Part shown: positions 26,878-34,650 of the stretch, one piece after another | How positions within the stretch are numbered: position 1 is the stretch's first letter | How the letters are laid out: every line of letters starts with the position of its first letter | From: JBBRBB01 sp963830175 | GTDB taxonomy: Bacteria > Bacteroidota > Bacteroidia > Chitinophagales > Chitinophagaceae | Reading direction: 5' to 3' | Assembly (NCBI GenBank): GCA_963830175.1 | Contig: CAWHKV010000002.1 | Location: 310,001 to 374,000, forward strand | Length of the DNA: 64,000 bases | Notes under the pieces: model-generated | Database searches by the model: none | Told to the model about the DNA's origin: nothing | Seen by the model: only the letters and a program-made list of their open reading frames with translations | Program-made: the position numbers and the translations under genes

Positions 26878-27993
26878 ATGATGAACCTGTGGATTCTATT
26901 GCCTGTTGCCCTTGCAGTTGTAGCCATTATACAACTGTATTTTTACCTCCATATTTTCAGGCGTTTTGCCCTGTTTGTACCCCCCGTAAAAAATGAAAGC
27001 CAGGAATATCCAGTAAGTGTAATTATTTGTGCGCGTGATGAGGCGGCAAACCTTGTAAAAAACCTGCCGGGCATTTTAGTTCAGCAATACAATTCCACCC
27101 ATGAAATTGTGCTCGTTAACGATAATTCAACTGACGAAACAAAATACCTGTTAGAAGAATTTCAAAAAACTTTTAAGAAATTAAATGTTGTAAGATTAAC
27201 CCAGGAAGCTAAAATGATTCCCGGTAAAAAGTTTCCTTTATCCATTGGTATTAAAACCGCCAAATATGAAACGCTGCTTCTAACAGATGCAGATTGCGTA
27301 CCTGCCAGTGAACACTGGATAAGAAAAATGCAGGATGGTTATAAAGAAGGGATTGACATTGTTCTGGGTTATGGCACCTTTCATAAAAAGCCAGGGTTGC
27401 TTAACAAACTTATTCGTTTTGAAACCTTTCATTCAGCCCTTCAATATTTTTCTTTTGCACTTGCCGGAATGCCTTACATGGGCGTTGGCAGAAATTTAAG
27501 TTATAAGAAAGATTTGTTTCTGCGTAACAAAGGCTTTTCTTCTCTAAACCAAATTCCCAGTGGTGATGATGACCTGTTTATTAACATGGTAGCCACACCC
27601 ACCAACACCACCATTGTTATAGACCCCGAAGCCTTTACTTTAAGTGAGGCGGCACATAGTTTTAAAAGATGGATAGACCAGAAATACAGGCACTATACAA
27701 CCGCAAAGTTTTACCGGCCTAAACATAAATTTTTACTGGGCTTATATTCTGCTGCACACACGCTCATCATTCCATTAACTATTGCAACAGCTATATTTTT
27801 TAATGTCTGGATCGCATTGGGCATATATGCCATCAGGCTTGCAGTACAATGTTTTGTATGGTATAAAAGCATGAATAAGCTGCAGGAGAAAGACCTGTTT
27901 CCTCTTTTTCTTTTCTTTGATATCTGGTTATTTATTTACTATTTATTATTCGTTCCGGCATTATGGAAAAAGCCTAAAAAAACATGGAGCTGA
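26878..27993 (+). CDS. Membrane-anchored family 2 glycosyltransferase
   Basis: A 371-residue GT-A glycosyltransferase that probably adds a sugar to a lipid or surface polymer on the inner membrane. It has an N-terminal membrane helix (LPVALAVVAIIQLYFYLHIF), a nucleotide-sugar domain starting PVSVIICARDEAANL, the divalent-metal motif TDADC (about residue 140), an acceptor-site motif SGDDDLFI, and two C-terminal hydrophobic segments (about 300-325 and 340-362). Donor and acceptor are unknown. rsmG starts 20 bp downstream on the same strand, suggesting an operon. Two adjacent ATGs compete for the start. Confidence 0.9.
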   Translation: MMNLWILLPVALAVVAIIQLYFYLHIFRRFALFVPPVKNESQEYPVSVIICARDEAANLVKNLPGILVQQYNSTHEIVLVNDNSTDETKYLLEEFQKTFKKLNVVRLTQEAKMIPGKKFPLSIGIKTAKYETLLLTDADCVPASEHWIRKMQDGYKEGIDIVLGYGTFHKKPGLLNKLIRFETFHSALQYFSFALAGMPYMGVGRNLSYKKDLFLRNKGFSSLNQIPSGDDDLFINMVATPTNTTIVIDPEAFTLSEAAHSFKRWIDQKYRHYTTAKFYRPKHKFLLGLYSAAHTLIIPLTIATAIFFNVWIALGIYAIRLAVQCFVWYKSMNKLQEKDLFPLFLFFDIWLFIYYLLFVPALWKKPKKTWS

Positions 27994-28012
27994 TTTATCT
28001 AAGCTTTCATTC

Positions 28013-28636
28013 ATGAGTATTATAGAACAATATTTCCCGGCGCTTTCATCCCAACAGTCTGCACAATTTTCACAGCTTGAAAATTTGTATAATGAATGGA
28101 ATGAAAAAATTAATGTCATCTCCCGGAAAGATATTGGCAGCTTATACTTAAAACATGTGCTTCACTCATTAACCATTGCAAGGTTTATTCAGTTTGCCCC
28201 CCGTGCATCTGTTATAGACATAGGCACCGGTGGTGGATTCCCGGGAATACCGCTTGCGATTTATTTTCCTGAAGTGGAGTTTTTACTGGTAGACAGCATC
28301 GGTAAAAAGTTGAAAGTTGTGCAGGATGTGGCAGCACAAACGGGTTTAAAAAATGTGCAGGTAAGGCACATTCGTGCAGAAGAAATAAAAGACAAAAAAT
28401 TTGACTTTGCCGTAACCCGTGCTGTTGCGCCCTTACAAGATTTGATAAGATGGAGCAGACCCCTTATAAAAAAATCACAGAAAAATGATATTGCCAACGG
28501 GCTTATCAGTTTAAAGGGGGGAGACCTTTCGCAGGAGATCTATGAAAGTGATGCGACCCCACTGCAAATAGAATTGAGTACAATATTTAAAGAAGAATAT
28601 TTTACAGAAAAATATTTGCTGCATTGCGCTCTATAG
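28013..28636 (+). CDS. rsmG: 16S rRNA (guanine527-N7)-methyltransferase RsmG
   Basis: Methylates G527 of 16S rRNA (the streptomycin-related 530 loop) using S-adenosylmethionine. From the ATG at 28013 it is 207 residues, starting MSIIEQYFPALSSQQ, which matches the family N-terminus; the longer frame overlaps the preceding gene and is not expected. The N-terminal helices contain NEWNEKINVISRKD. The SAM motif is VIDIGTGGGFPGIPLAI, with the motif-II acidic end in LLVDSIGKK, and FAVTRAVAPL corresponds to the later conserved segment. It ends 2 bp before the convergent trxB stop. Confidence 0.96.
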   Translation: MSIIEQYFPALSSQQSAQFSQLENLYNEWNEKINVISRKDIGSLYLKHVLHSLTIARFIQFAPRASVIDIGTGGGFPGIPLAIYFPEVEFLLVDSIGKKLKVVQDVAAQTGLKNVQVRHIRAEEIKDKKFDFAVTRAVAPLQDLIRWSRPLIKKSQKNDIANGLISLKGGDLSQEIYESDATPLQIELSTIFKEEYFTEKYLLHCAL

Positions 28637-28638
28637 TA

Positions 28639-29604
28639 TTATTCTATTTGCAAATCATCTTTTGCACTTAGATATCTTTCTGCATCTAATGCCGCCATAC
28701 AACCACTGCCGGCTGCAGTAACAGCCTGCCTGTAAATTTTATCCTGCACATCGCCTGAGGCAAACACGCCTTCAATATTTGTTTTGGTAGTGCCGGGAAC
28801 GGTTTTAATATACCCTGCCTCATCCATATCTAACCACCCTTTAAAAATTGCACTGTTTGGTTCGTGACCAATGGCAACGAAGAACGCGCTTACATCAATT
28901 GTTTGTTCTTCACCCGTTGCAATATTTTTTACCCTGGCACCAGTTACTTTTTGGTCTCCCACAACTTCGATTGTTTCTGTGTTCCAGTATATTTTAATGT
29001 TGGGTGCATTCTTTACCCTGCTTTGCATGATCTTACTGGCACGCATGCCATCTTCTCCCTTTCTTACGATCATGTGAACATTGGTGGCGAGTTTAGATAA
29101 GTATAAAGCCTCTTCACATGCCGTATCGCCGGCACCTACAATGGCAACTTCTTTTCCTTTAAAGAAAAATCCATCGCATACCGCACATGCACTTACACCA
29201 TAACCATTTAACCGCTGTTCACTTTCCAGCCCAAGCCACTTGGCTGAAGCACCGGTGCTAATTATTACAGTTTCAGCTTCTATCCATTTTTCTTCATCTA
29301 TTTCAATCTTGCGGCAATTGCCGGTAAAATCAACTTTTGTTGCCAATCCATAACGGATATCCGTACCCATTCGCTTTGCCTGTTTTTCAAAATGTACCAT
29401 CATTTCAGGTCCCTGAATTCCATCCGGGTAACCGGGATAATTCTCCACTTCCGTAGTTATGGTTAACTGCCCGCCCGGTTGAATACCCTGGTATAAAACA
29501 GGTTTCATGTTTGCACGCGCTGCATATATAGCCGCAGCATATCCTGCAGGTCCCGAACCTATAATTAAACAATGTATTTTCTCTGTTTCCGTATTATTAT
29601 CCAT
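28639..29604 (-). CDS. trxB: Thioredoxin-disulfide reductase
   Basis: An NADPH- and FAD-dependent enzyme (321 residues) that keeps thioredoxin reduced. The FAD motif GSGPAGYAAAIYAARA is at 17-32, the redox-active pair SACAVCDG has C140 and C143, the NADPH motif GAGDTACEEA is at about 157-166, and the C-terminal FAD motif is GVFASGDVQD. Its product could reduce thioredoxin for the ArsC-like reductase in this window, but that is inference. A perfect TAnnTTTG element lies at 29624-29631. Confidence 0.97.
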   Translation of the reverse strand: MDNNTETEKIHCLIIGSGPAGYAAAIYAARANMKPVLYQGIQPGGQLTITTEVENYPGYPDGIQGPEMMVHFEKQAKRMGTDIRYGLATKVDFTGNCRKIEIDEEKWIEAETVIISTGASAKWLGLESEQRLNGYGVSACAVCDGFFFKGKEVAIVGAGDTACEEALYLSKLATNVHMIVRKGEDGMRASKIMQSRVKNAPNIKIYWNTETIEVVGDQKVTGARVKNIATGEEQTIDVSAFFVAIGHEPNSAIFKGWLDMDEAGYIKTVPGTTKTNIEGVFASGDVQDKIYRQAVTAAGSGCMAALDAERYLSAKDDLQIE

Positions 29605-29623
29605 TCTTAAAATATTAGGAGCG

Positions 29624-29631
29624 CAAAGGTA
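29624..29631 (-). promoter_or_regulatory. Predicted -7 element of trxB
   Basis: The minus strand reads TACCTTTG, a perfect TAnnTTTG match, with TTGAC 21 bp upstream (29653-29657) in the position of a -33 box. The leader is about 10 nt. Confidence 0.55.
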
Positions 29632-29676
29632 TTGAATGATTTTATGGTAAATGTCAAGACAATTGTAATGAACTGT

Positions 29677-30580
29677 TTATTCAGGAATTACCAGATTGCG
29701 GTATTGCACTGAATACCCGCAAAAGGCGCCAAGTGCACCATTGCTGATGTTGCCAATAACAAAACCCGGCGAAGAAAAGGGATTGCCATTTGACTGGTAA
29801 GCAAACTCCCAGGTGCGCCAGAAATCGTAGGTCGATTTATCGATATTGCAGAATTTAAAAGTGATGGAGTCACCATATTTAAAAAACCCGAAATCTTCGT
29901 TGCTTGCTGAGGTTGTATCTGCTTTATTAAAGCCACGTGGTATCTGAATATCGTACGTGGTACCATCTACCACCTGGTCGTCGAAAGCAGAAGTAAAGCC
30001 CGGATAAAATGGATCGCTGTTAACACGGGTAAAATAGCGGACGTAATTGCCCAGCCCGGGTGGGTCAGTAAACCTGCCATAGAGAACAGCATAAGCAGAA
30101 TCCTGCAGGCGGGGCGCGGGTTTCCACCAAAGTGAATCGCATGTTTTGGTCAATAGATGGTATGGTTGTTTGTGCTGTAAAATTTTCGCCATTTTCGGTT
30201 TGAATATTGAGGCTGTATGTTTTATTTTCTTCTCCTATAATTATTGAAAGGGGGTTAAGTGTATCAACAGAATAATAATAAATGGTGTAACCAGATGAAT
30301 CGGTTAAAGGGTATTCCATTAGTCGCACAGAACGGTTACCATCTGAAACCGTAATTATTGCATTATGTTCGAAAGATGCAGATAATTCAGCCGGGCTTAA
30401 ACTGCTGAAATAGTTTAAACTTTTTGAAAGAACAACTGTAGGAGGCAAGCCGGTTTCTATGCGAGCATCCACCACCAGCTTTTCAGATTGCGGATTTAAG
30501 GGCAGGTTTATTTCCCTGTCACACGCAAAAAAAAGTAGAGATAAAAGAAAACAGGCTGTTTTTCTAAATTTATAGATCAT
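29677..30580 (-). pseudogene. DUF4249-domain lipoprotein, broken by a +1 frameshift
   Basis: Two overlapping frames together make one DUF4249 lipoprotein of about 300 residues. The N-terminal part (from the ATG at 30578-30580) has a signal ending LSLLFFAC and the family-like VVDARIETGLPPTVVLSKS. The C-terminal part has CDSLWWKP, DPPGLGNYVRYF and GAFCGYS. The frame breaks in an AAAA run (plus-strand TTTT 30144-30147). Removing one base joins TTIPSIDQ to TCDSLWWKP, the expected family continuation. DUF4249 proteins usually follow a TonB receptor, and none is adjacent here. I chose the ATG at 30580 because the -7 element overlaps the longer start. Confidence 0.85.
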
Positions 30581-30592
30581 TGTTGTCGTGTG

Positions 30593-30600
30593 CAAAGTTA
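30593..30600 (-). promoter_or_regulatory. Predicted -7 element of the DUF4249 gene
   Basis: The minus strand reads TAACTTTG (perfect TAnnTTTG), followed by CACACGAC and the ATG at 30580. It rules against the earlier start at 30595, which lies inside it. Confidence 0.5.
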
Positions 30601-30661
30601 GCCTGTGTTGAATTTATGATTGTTAAAAATGGTATCATAAAATGCATTTACATTTAATAAT

Positions 30662-31135
30662 ATGAAACTTGAATTCTGGAGTATTGGCAAACCACATGAG
30701 TCTTATATTAAAACAGGTACGGAAGATTTTACAAAACGGATCAATAATTATTTTTCTGCCGAGTGGAAGATAATTTCCCCAATTAAAAATGCAGCCGCGC
30801 TGAAGCCTGCAGAATTAAAAAAACAGGAAGCGATGTTGGTATTGGAAAAAAGCCAAAAAGATGATTTTATAATAGTGTTGGATGAAAAAGGAAAACTACT
30901 TACCTCGCCAGGGTTAGCCGACCTTTTGCAGCAAAGGGCGAATGATGCAACCAAACGCATTATATTCTTAATTGGGGGAAGTTATGGTGTTGATGATGCA
31001 TTACTGCATCGCGCAAATTTTACGTGGAGCTTGTCAGCACTGGTTTTTCCGCACATGCTGGTGCGTTTAATTTTAGCGGAACAGGTGTACAGGGCCTGCA
31101 CCATCATCCGTAATGAGAAATACCACCACGTGTAA
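30662..31135 (+). CDS. rlmH: 23S rRNA (pseudouridine1915-N3)-methyltransferase RlmH
   Basis: A SPOUT-class methyltransferase that modifies pseudouridine 1915 in helix 69 of 23S rRNA. The 157 residues have FIIVLDEKGKLLTSPGLADLL in two parts (about 71-91), the knotted SAM site IFLIGGSYGVDD (about 101-112) and the C-terminal RLILAEQVYRA ... NEKYHHV, which is almost invariant in RlmH. The length is typical. It lies divergently from the broken DUF4249 gene, with the rhomboid gene 58 bp downstream. Confidence 0.97.
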   Translation: MKLEFWSIGKPHESYIKTGTEDFTKRINNYFSAEWKIISPIKNAAALKPAELKKQEAMLVLEKSQKDDFIIVLDEKGKLLTSPGLADLLQQRANDATKRIIFLIGGSYGVDDALLHRANFTWSLSALVFPHMLVRLILAEQVYRACTIIRNEKYHHV

Positions 31136-31164
31136 GGTTTTACAAAAGAAAAATAGAAGGGGTG

Positions 31165-31172
31165 TACATTTG
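31165..31172 (+). promoter_or_regulatory. Predicted -7 element of the rhomboid gene
   Basis: TACATTTG, a perfect TAnnTTTG match, lies 22 bp before the rhomboid ATG, so this gene probably has its own promoter apart from rlmH. Confidence 0.5.
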
Positions 31173-31193
31173 CACGTTTTAAATGAATATTGA

Positions 31194-31829
31194 ATGAGTA
31201 TTACACTGATCATTGTAGTTATTACAGCTATAGTTTCTTTCCTGGCATTTAGTAACAGGGCTCTTATAGATAAATTAATATTTTACCCGCCTGCCATAAG
31301 CAAAGACAATGAGTGGTACCGCTTTCTAAGCAATGGATTGATACATGCCGATACCATGCATTTATTATTTAATATGTTTAGCCTGTATATGTTTGGCGCT
31401 TTCGTAGAAGATGGCTTCAGGCAATTATTTGGTGCCAATGGTAATATTCTTTACGTATTAATGTACGTTACTTCGCTTGCCGCCTGCCTGGTGCCGACAT
31501 ATGTAAAGCACAAAGATAATTACCATTACAGGAGCCTTGGTGCATCCGGGGCAGTTTCCGCGGTTGTATTTGCAGGGTTGTTTTTAAATCCACTTGCCCG
31601 CATTGGGTTATTTATTATTCCACCTATAATACCAGGATTTATTTTCGGACCTATCTATCTTTTTATCTCAGCTTATCTCGCTAAAAAAGGCGGTGATAAC
31701 ATTAACCATTCAGCCCACATATGGGGCGCTTTATACGGCATTGCCTTTTTGTTAGTTACAGCATATATGTTAAGCCCGTACGACCTACTGCAAAATTTTG
31801 TCTTGCAAATTCAGAGTTACTTTTCGTGA
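31194..31829 (+). CDS. Rhomboid-family intramembrane serine protease
   Basis: A 211-residue membrane protease that cleaves substrates within the lipid bilayer. The catalytic serine is in GASGAVSA (S118) and the catalytic histidine in NHSAHIWGALYG (H175). The oxyanion helix has HADTMHLLFNMFSLY (H56, N60). Six hydrophobic segments fit the basic rhomboid core, with no extra domains. The substrate is unknown. The 3' end overlaps the convergent tilS gene by 13 bp. Confidence 0.93.
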   Translation: MSITLIIVVITAIVSFLAFSNRALIDKLIFYPPAISKDNEWYRFLSNGLIHADTMHLLFNMFSLYMFGAFVEDGFRQLFGANGNILYVLMYVTSLAACLVPTYVKHKDNYHYRSLGASGAVSAVVFAGLFLNPLARIGLFIIPPIIPGFIFGPIYLFISAYLAKKGGDNINHSAHIWGALYGIAFLLVTAYMLSPYDLLQNFVLQIQSYFS

Positions 31830-33196
31830 AAAGTTAATTGAAGTATATGATGGGATGATGGTTTTATTTTAAAACGATCATCTATTCTTTTTCCAACAAT
31901 CCATAAGATTTTTTTATCCGATTCAACAATCCAAATGTTTTCTTTTTGGGTGGCTGATAATTTCTGATCTATAAAGAAGCGGCTTAATTTCTTTTTCTTT
32001 TGCATGCCTAATGGGTAGAAATAATCGCCTGTTTTCCATTTGCGGATGATAAGCGGAAAAGTGAATTGCGATGCATCCAGAAAAGCAATGTTGCTTTTTA
32101 CGGTCGAGTAATTTTCAGGCAACTTATCCAGTTTTTTTATTTCCAGTTTGCCCCCATAAAGATCAACCGCGTTTTCATTCTCATTTATTACAACTATTGA
32201 CTGTTCTGCATTAAAGAGAGAAGTGATGATCAACCATTTCCTGTTTTTAATTATTCTGTGGGTTTGAGAAATTATATAACTGCCGTTGTTTGCAGAGCAT
32301 AACTTCAACACTTCAGATACCTGGGAAGCAGAAAAATTAAAAGGTGAAATGATTTCGAAAACAATGGTTTCAACAGGGGATGATTTTAGCAATTTTAAAA
32401 TGGGAATGTGCCATTCCTGTTGCACGTTAACCAATAAATTCTTTTTATTAATTTCCAGTGCCTGTTGGTATAATTCGTGGGCATCGGAGAACCGTTTTAT
32501 ATTATGAAGCAGATTTTCTTTTATTGATCCAAAGTTTTTTTCCAGCATGGGAATAACCGAATGCCTTAAAAAATTTCTTGTATAATTTTCTGTTGCGTTA
32601 GAAGAATCTTCTACCCATTTAAGCTGGTTGTTTTGAGCATATTCCAGAATGGCTGAATGGGTTGCAAATAATACGGGGCGAAGAATTTTTCTTTTAGTAT
32701 CTGTTTCGGGAATGCCGGTTAATCCCAGAATGCCAGTGCCTCTGAAAAAATTTATTAGTAAAGTTTCAACATTATCATCGGTATGATGCGCGGTACAAAG
32801 CCAGCGTTCTGCCTTACGTGATGCGTACTCGTTTTGCTTTAGTTGTTTCTCGCTGAGTAATTCTATAAACCATGCGTATCGTAAATTTCGAGCGGCCTCC
32901 TGTGTGCCCAGTTTCTTTTCTTTAGCATATTGCGTAGTATTGAAACTTTTCACTAAAACAGTACAACTATACTTTTCTCCTAATGAGCGCACGAACATTT
33001 CGTCCCTGTCGCTTTCAGCACCTCTTAAATTAAAATTGCAGTGAACTATGGTAAAAGCTTTGCCAGCCTTATAAAACAGGTTAGTTAATACAATACTATC
33101 TACACCTCCACTTACAGCCAACAGAAAGTGTGTTTCCTTATTAATAAATGAAAATTTTTTTAAGCGCAATAAAAAATCATCAAAAAGATCCATCAT
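31817..33196 (-). CDS. tilS: tRNA(Ile)-lysidine synthetase TilS
   Basis: Attaches lysine to C34 of tRNA-Ile(CAU), changing its decoding from AUG to AUA; essential in most bacteria. The 459 residues start with the PP-loop AVSGGVDS (27-34), followed by VHCNFNLRGAESDRDE, ARNLRYAWF and TAHHTDDNVET, all typical. The C-terminal domain has the recognisable TGDYFYPLGMQKKKKLSRFFIDQK stretch (about 392-415). Two adjacent Met codons compete for the start. It is convergent with the rhomboid gene. Confidence 0.96.
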   Translation of the reverse strand: MMDLFDDFLLRLKKFSFINKETHFLLAVSGGVDSIVLTNLFYKAGKAFTIVHCNFNLRGAESDRDEMFVRSLGEKYSCTVLVKSFNTTQYAKEKKLGTQEAARNLRYAWFIELLSEKQLKQNEYASRKAERWLCTAHHTDDNVETLLINFFRGTGILGLTGIPETDTKRKILRPVLFATHSAILEYAQNNQLKWVEDSSNATENYTRNFLRHSVIPMLEKNFGSIKENLLHNIKRFSDAHELYQQALEINKKNLLVNVQQEWHIPILKLLKSSPVETIVFEIISPFNFSASQVSEVLKLCSANNGSYIISQTHRIIKNRKWLIITSLFNAEQSIVVINENENAVDLYGGKLEIKKLDKLPENYSTVKSNIAFLDASQFTFPLIIRKWKTGDYFYPLGMQKKKKLSRFFIDQKLSATQKENIWIVESDKKILWIVGKRIDDRFKIKPSSHHILQLTFHEK

Positions 33197-33210
33197 GCAA
33201 TTTCAATAAA

Positions 33211-33240
33211 AAACCCGACTATCAGGGATATGCCGGGTTC
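33211..33240 (-). terminator. Intrinsic terminator after the DUF5689 lipoprotein gene
   Basis: The inverted repeat AACCCG/CGGGTT (33212-33217 with 33234-33239, 16-nt loop) is followed on the minus strand by a TTTTTT run. It lies about 20 bp after the lipoprotein stop codon and just before tilS, separating the two transcripts. Confidence 0.7.
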
Positions 33241-33260
33241 TTAAAAAAGTTGTTTAATTA

Positions 33261-34638
33261 TTAATTTCCTGAAACTTTTACATCATCCAGTTCATACGTT
33301 GTTGTTTTGTCGTTGGCTGTGCCATCCTGGTCGCCACCTTCATACAAAAAAGCGATGTACACATTTCCGGAATATGCACTTAGGCTTATGTTACCTGATG
33401 AAATGAAATTGCCATAACCGGTCGCATGCCCTGTGCTGATTGTAGCGGGTAATACTGTCCATGTTGCCGTCCATGGTGTTGCGCCGCCCGTATAATCGGT
33501 AGAGATCATTGCTTTTAAAGTTGCGCCGTTATCGTAACCATCCAACGTTTTAAAATTTAATATAGGGCTAGATACGCCTGTTAAGTTTATTGCGGGTGTA
33601 ACCAGCCAGGTTTTAACAGAAGGCTGTGTTGAATTATACCCAGAGATCTTTGCATATGTATTTGAACTGAAGGTAGCAGCATACCATTTTTTGCTTCCTG
33701 CTTCAGTTGCATTGGTCCAGCCTGTAAGGCTAATGTCCTGGTTAACTGTAGCACCGGAGAAGTCCTGGTAAAAAATATCATTGGCACCACCGCCGCCACC
33801 CGCCGCCGGAACCACCATCGCAACGTGGTCCGTATAATTGCAGGTCTGAAGTATCGCGGATATTTAATTGTTTGGTGCTACCAAAAACTGAATAAATAGC
33901 GGTAACAGTTCCATTACCGTTAGGAACACTTAATGATGCGAAATCCGCATACCCACTGTTTCTTAATGTAATACTTTCCCCGGCACAGCTTTTAAGGGTA
34001 AAATTTACAGAAGCTTTGCCTACAGCATCTGCATACGTTTTGTTTGTATCTGCAGCAGCAAATTCAAAATTTTCCAAACGGATAAGTGTACTCTGGTATG
34101 TATCGTTTAATTGGCTAACAGTTACTGTTTTAGGAGTAATAAAATTATTCAGGTCTCCTTTAATTAAATAGCTGTCAAACAACTGGGAGGCAATACCGGT
34201 TTGCTCTCCGGTGCTGCTATTGTATGCACCAATCTGGTATAGCCTGTTATAATCGCCGAGAGATAATCCATTTACTTTAATATACACTTTTCTTCCGATT
34301 GGGTAAGAGGTGTACAGATCATATCCATCCATGCGAACCACAATTCCCCCCGTACTATCCTGGATGATAATTTGTTTAAAATAATTACCCGAGCTGTCAT
34401 TGGCTACAACAGTACCTTCTATCACATCATCCGTTGTTATTACTTCAACATTGCCAAAGGTGTGCATGGTTTTTAATGCAGCGATGGTCATGGTGGTATT
34501 TACAGCAGGTGGCGTATACACCGGTGGTTCATCAAAGGTTTTATTGCATGAGAGCGCTGTAATACAAGTGGCAGCCAGAATAACTATAAAGGCAGGCCTG
34601 AAGAACACATTTTTAGTTTTCATTTTCAAAATTTGCAT
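33261..34638 (-). pseudogene. DUF5689/choice-of-anchor-J lipoprotein, broken by a +1 frameshift
   Basis: Two frames form one lipoprotein of about 455 residues. The first part has a signal ending ITALSC and an OB-like DUF5689 domain (IEGTVVANDSSGNYFKQ; IIIQDSTGGIVVRMDG). The second part is a beta-jellyroll of the choice-of-anchor J type (DIFYQDFSG; WLVTPAINLTG; YELDDVKVSGN). The break is in the glycine-rich linker at CCC 33799-33801; dropping one base restores an uninterrupted Gly linker. A start at either 34638 or 34623 is possible. It lies 12 bp after the TonB receptor gene, so both form one operon. Product and ligand are unknown. Confidence 0.85.
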
Positions 34639-34650
34639 ATAAAAAGTTTA

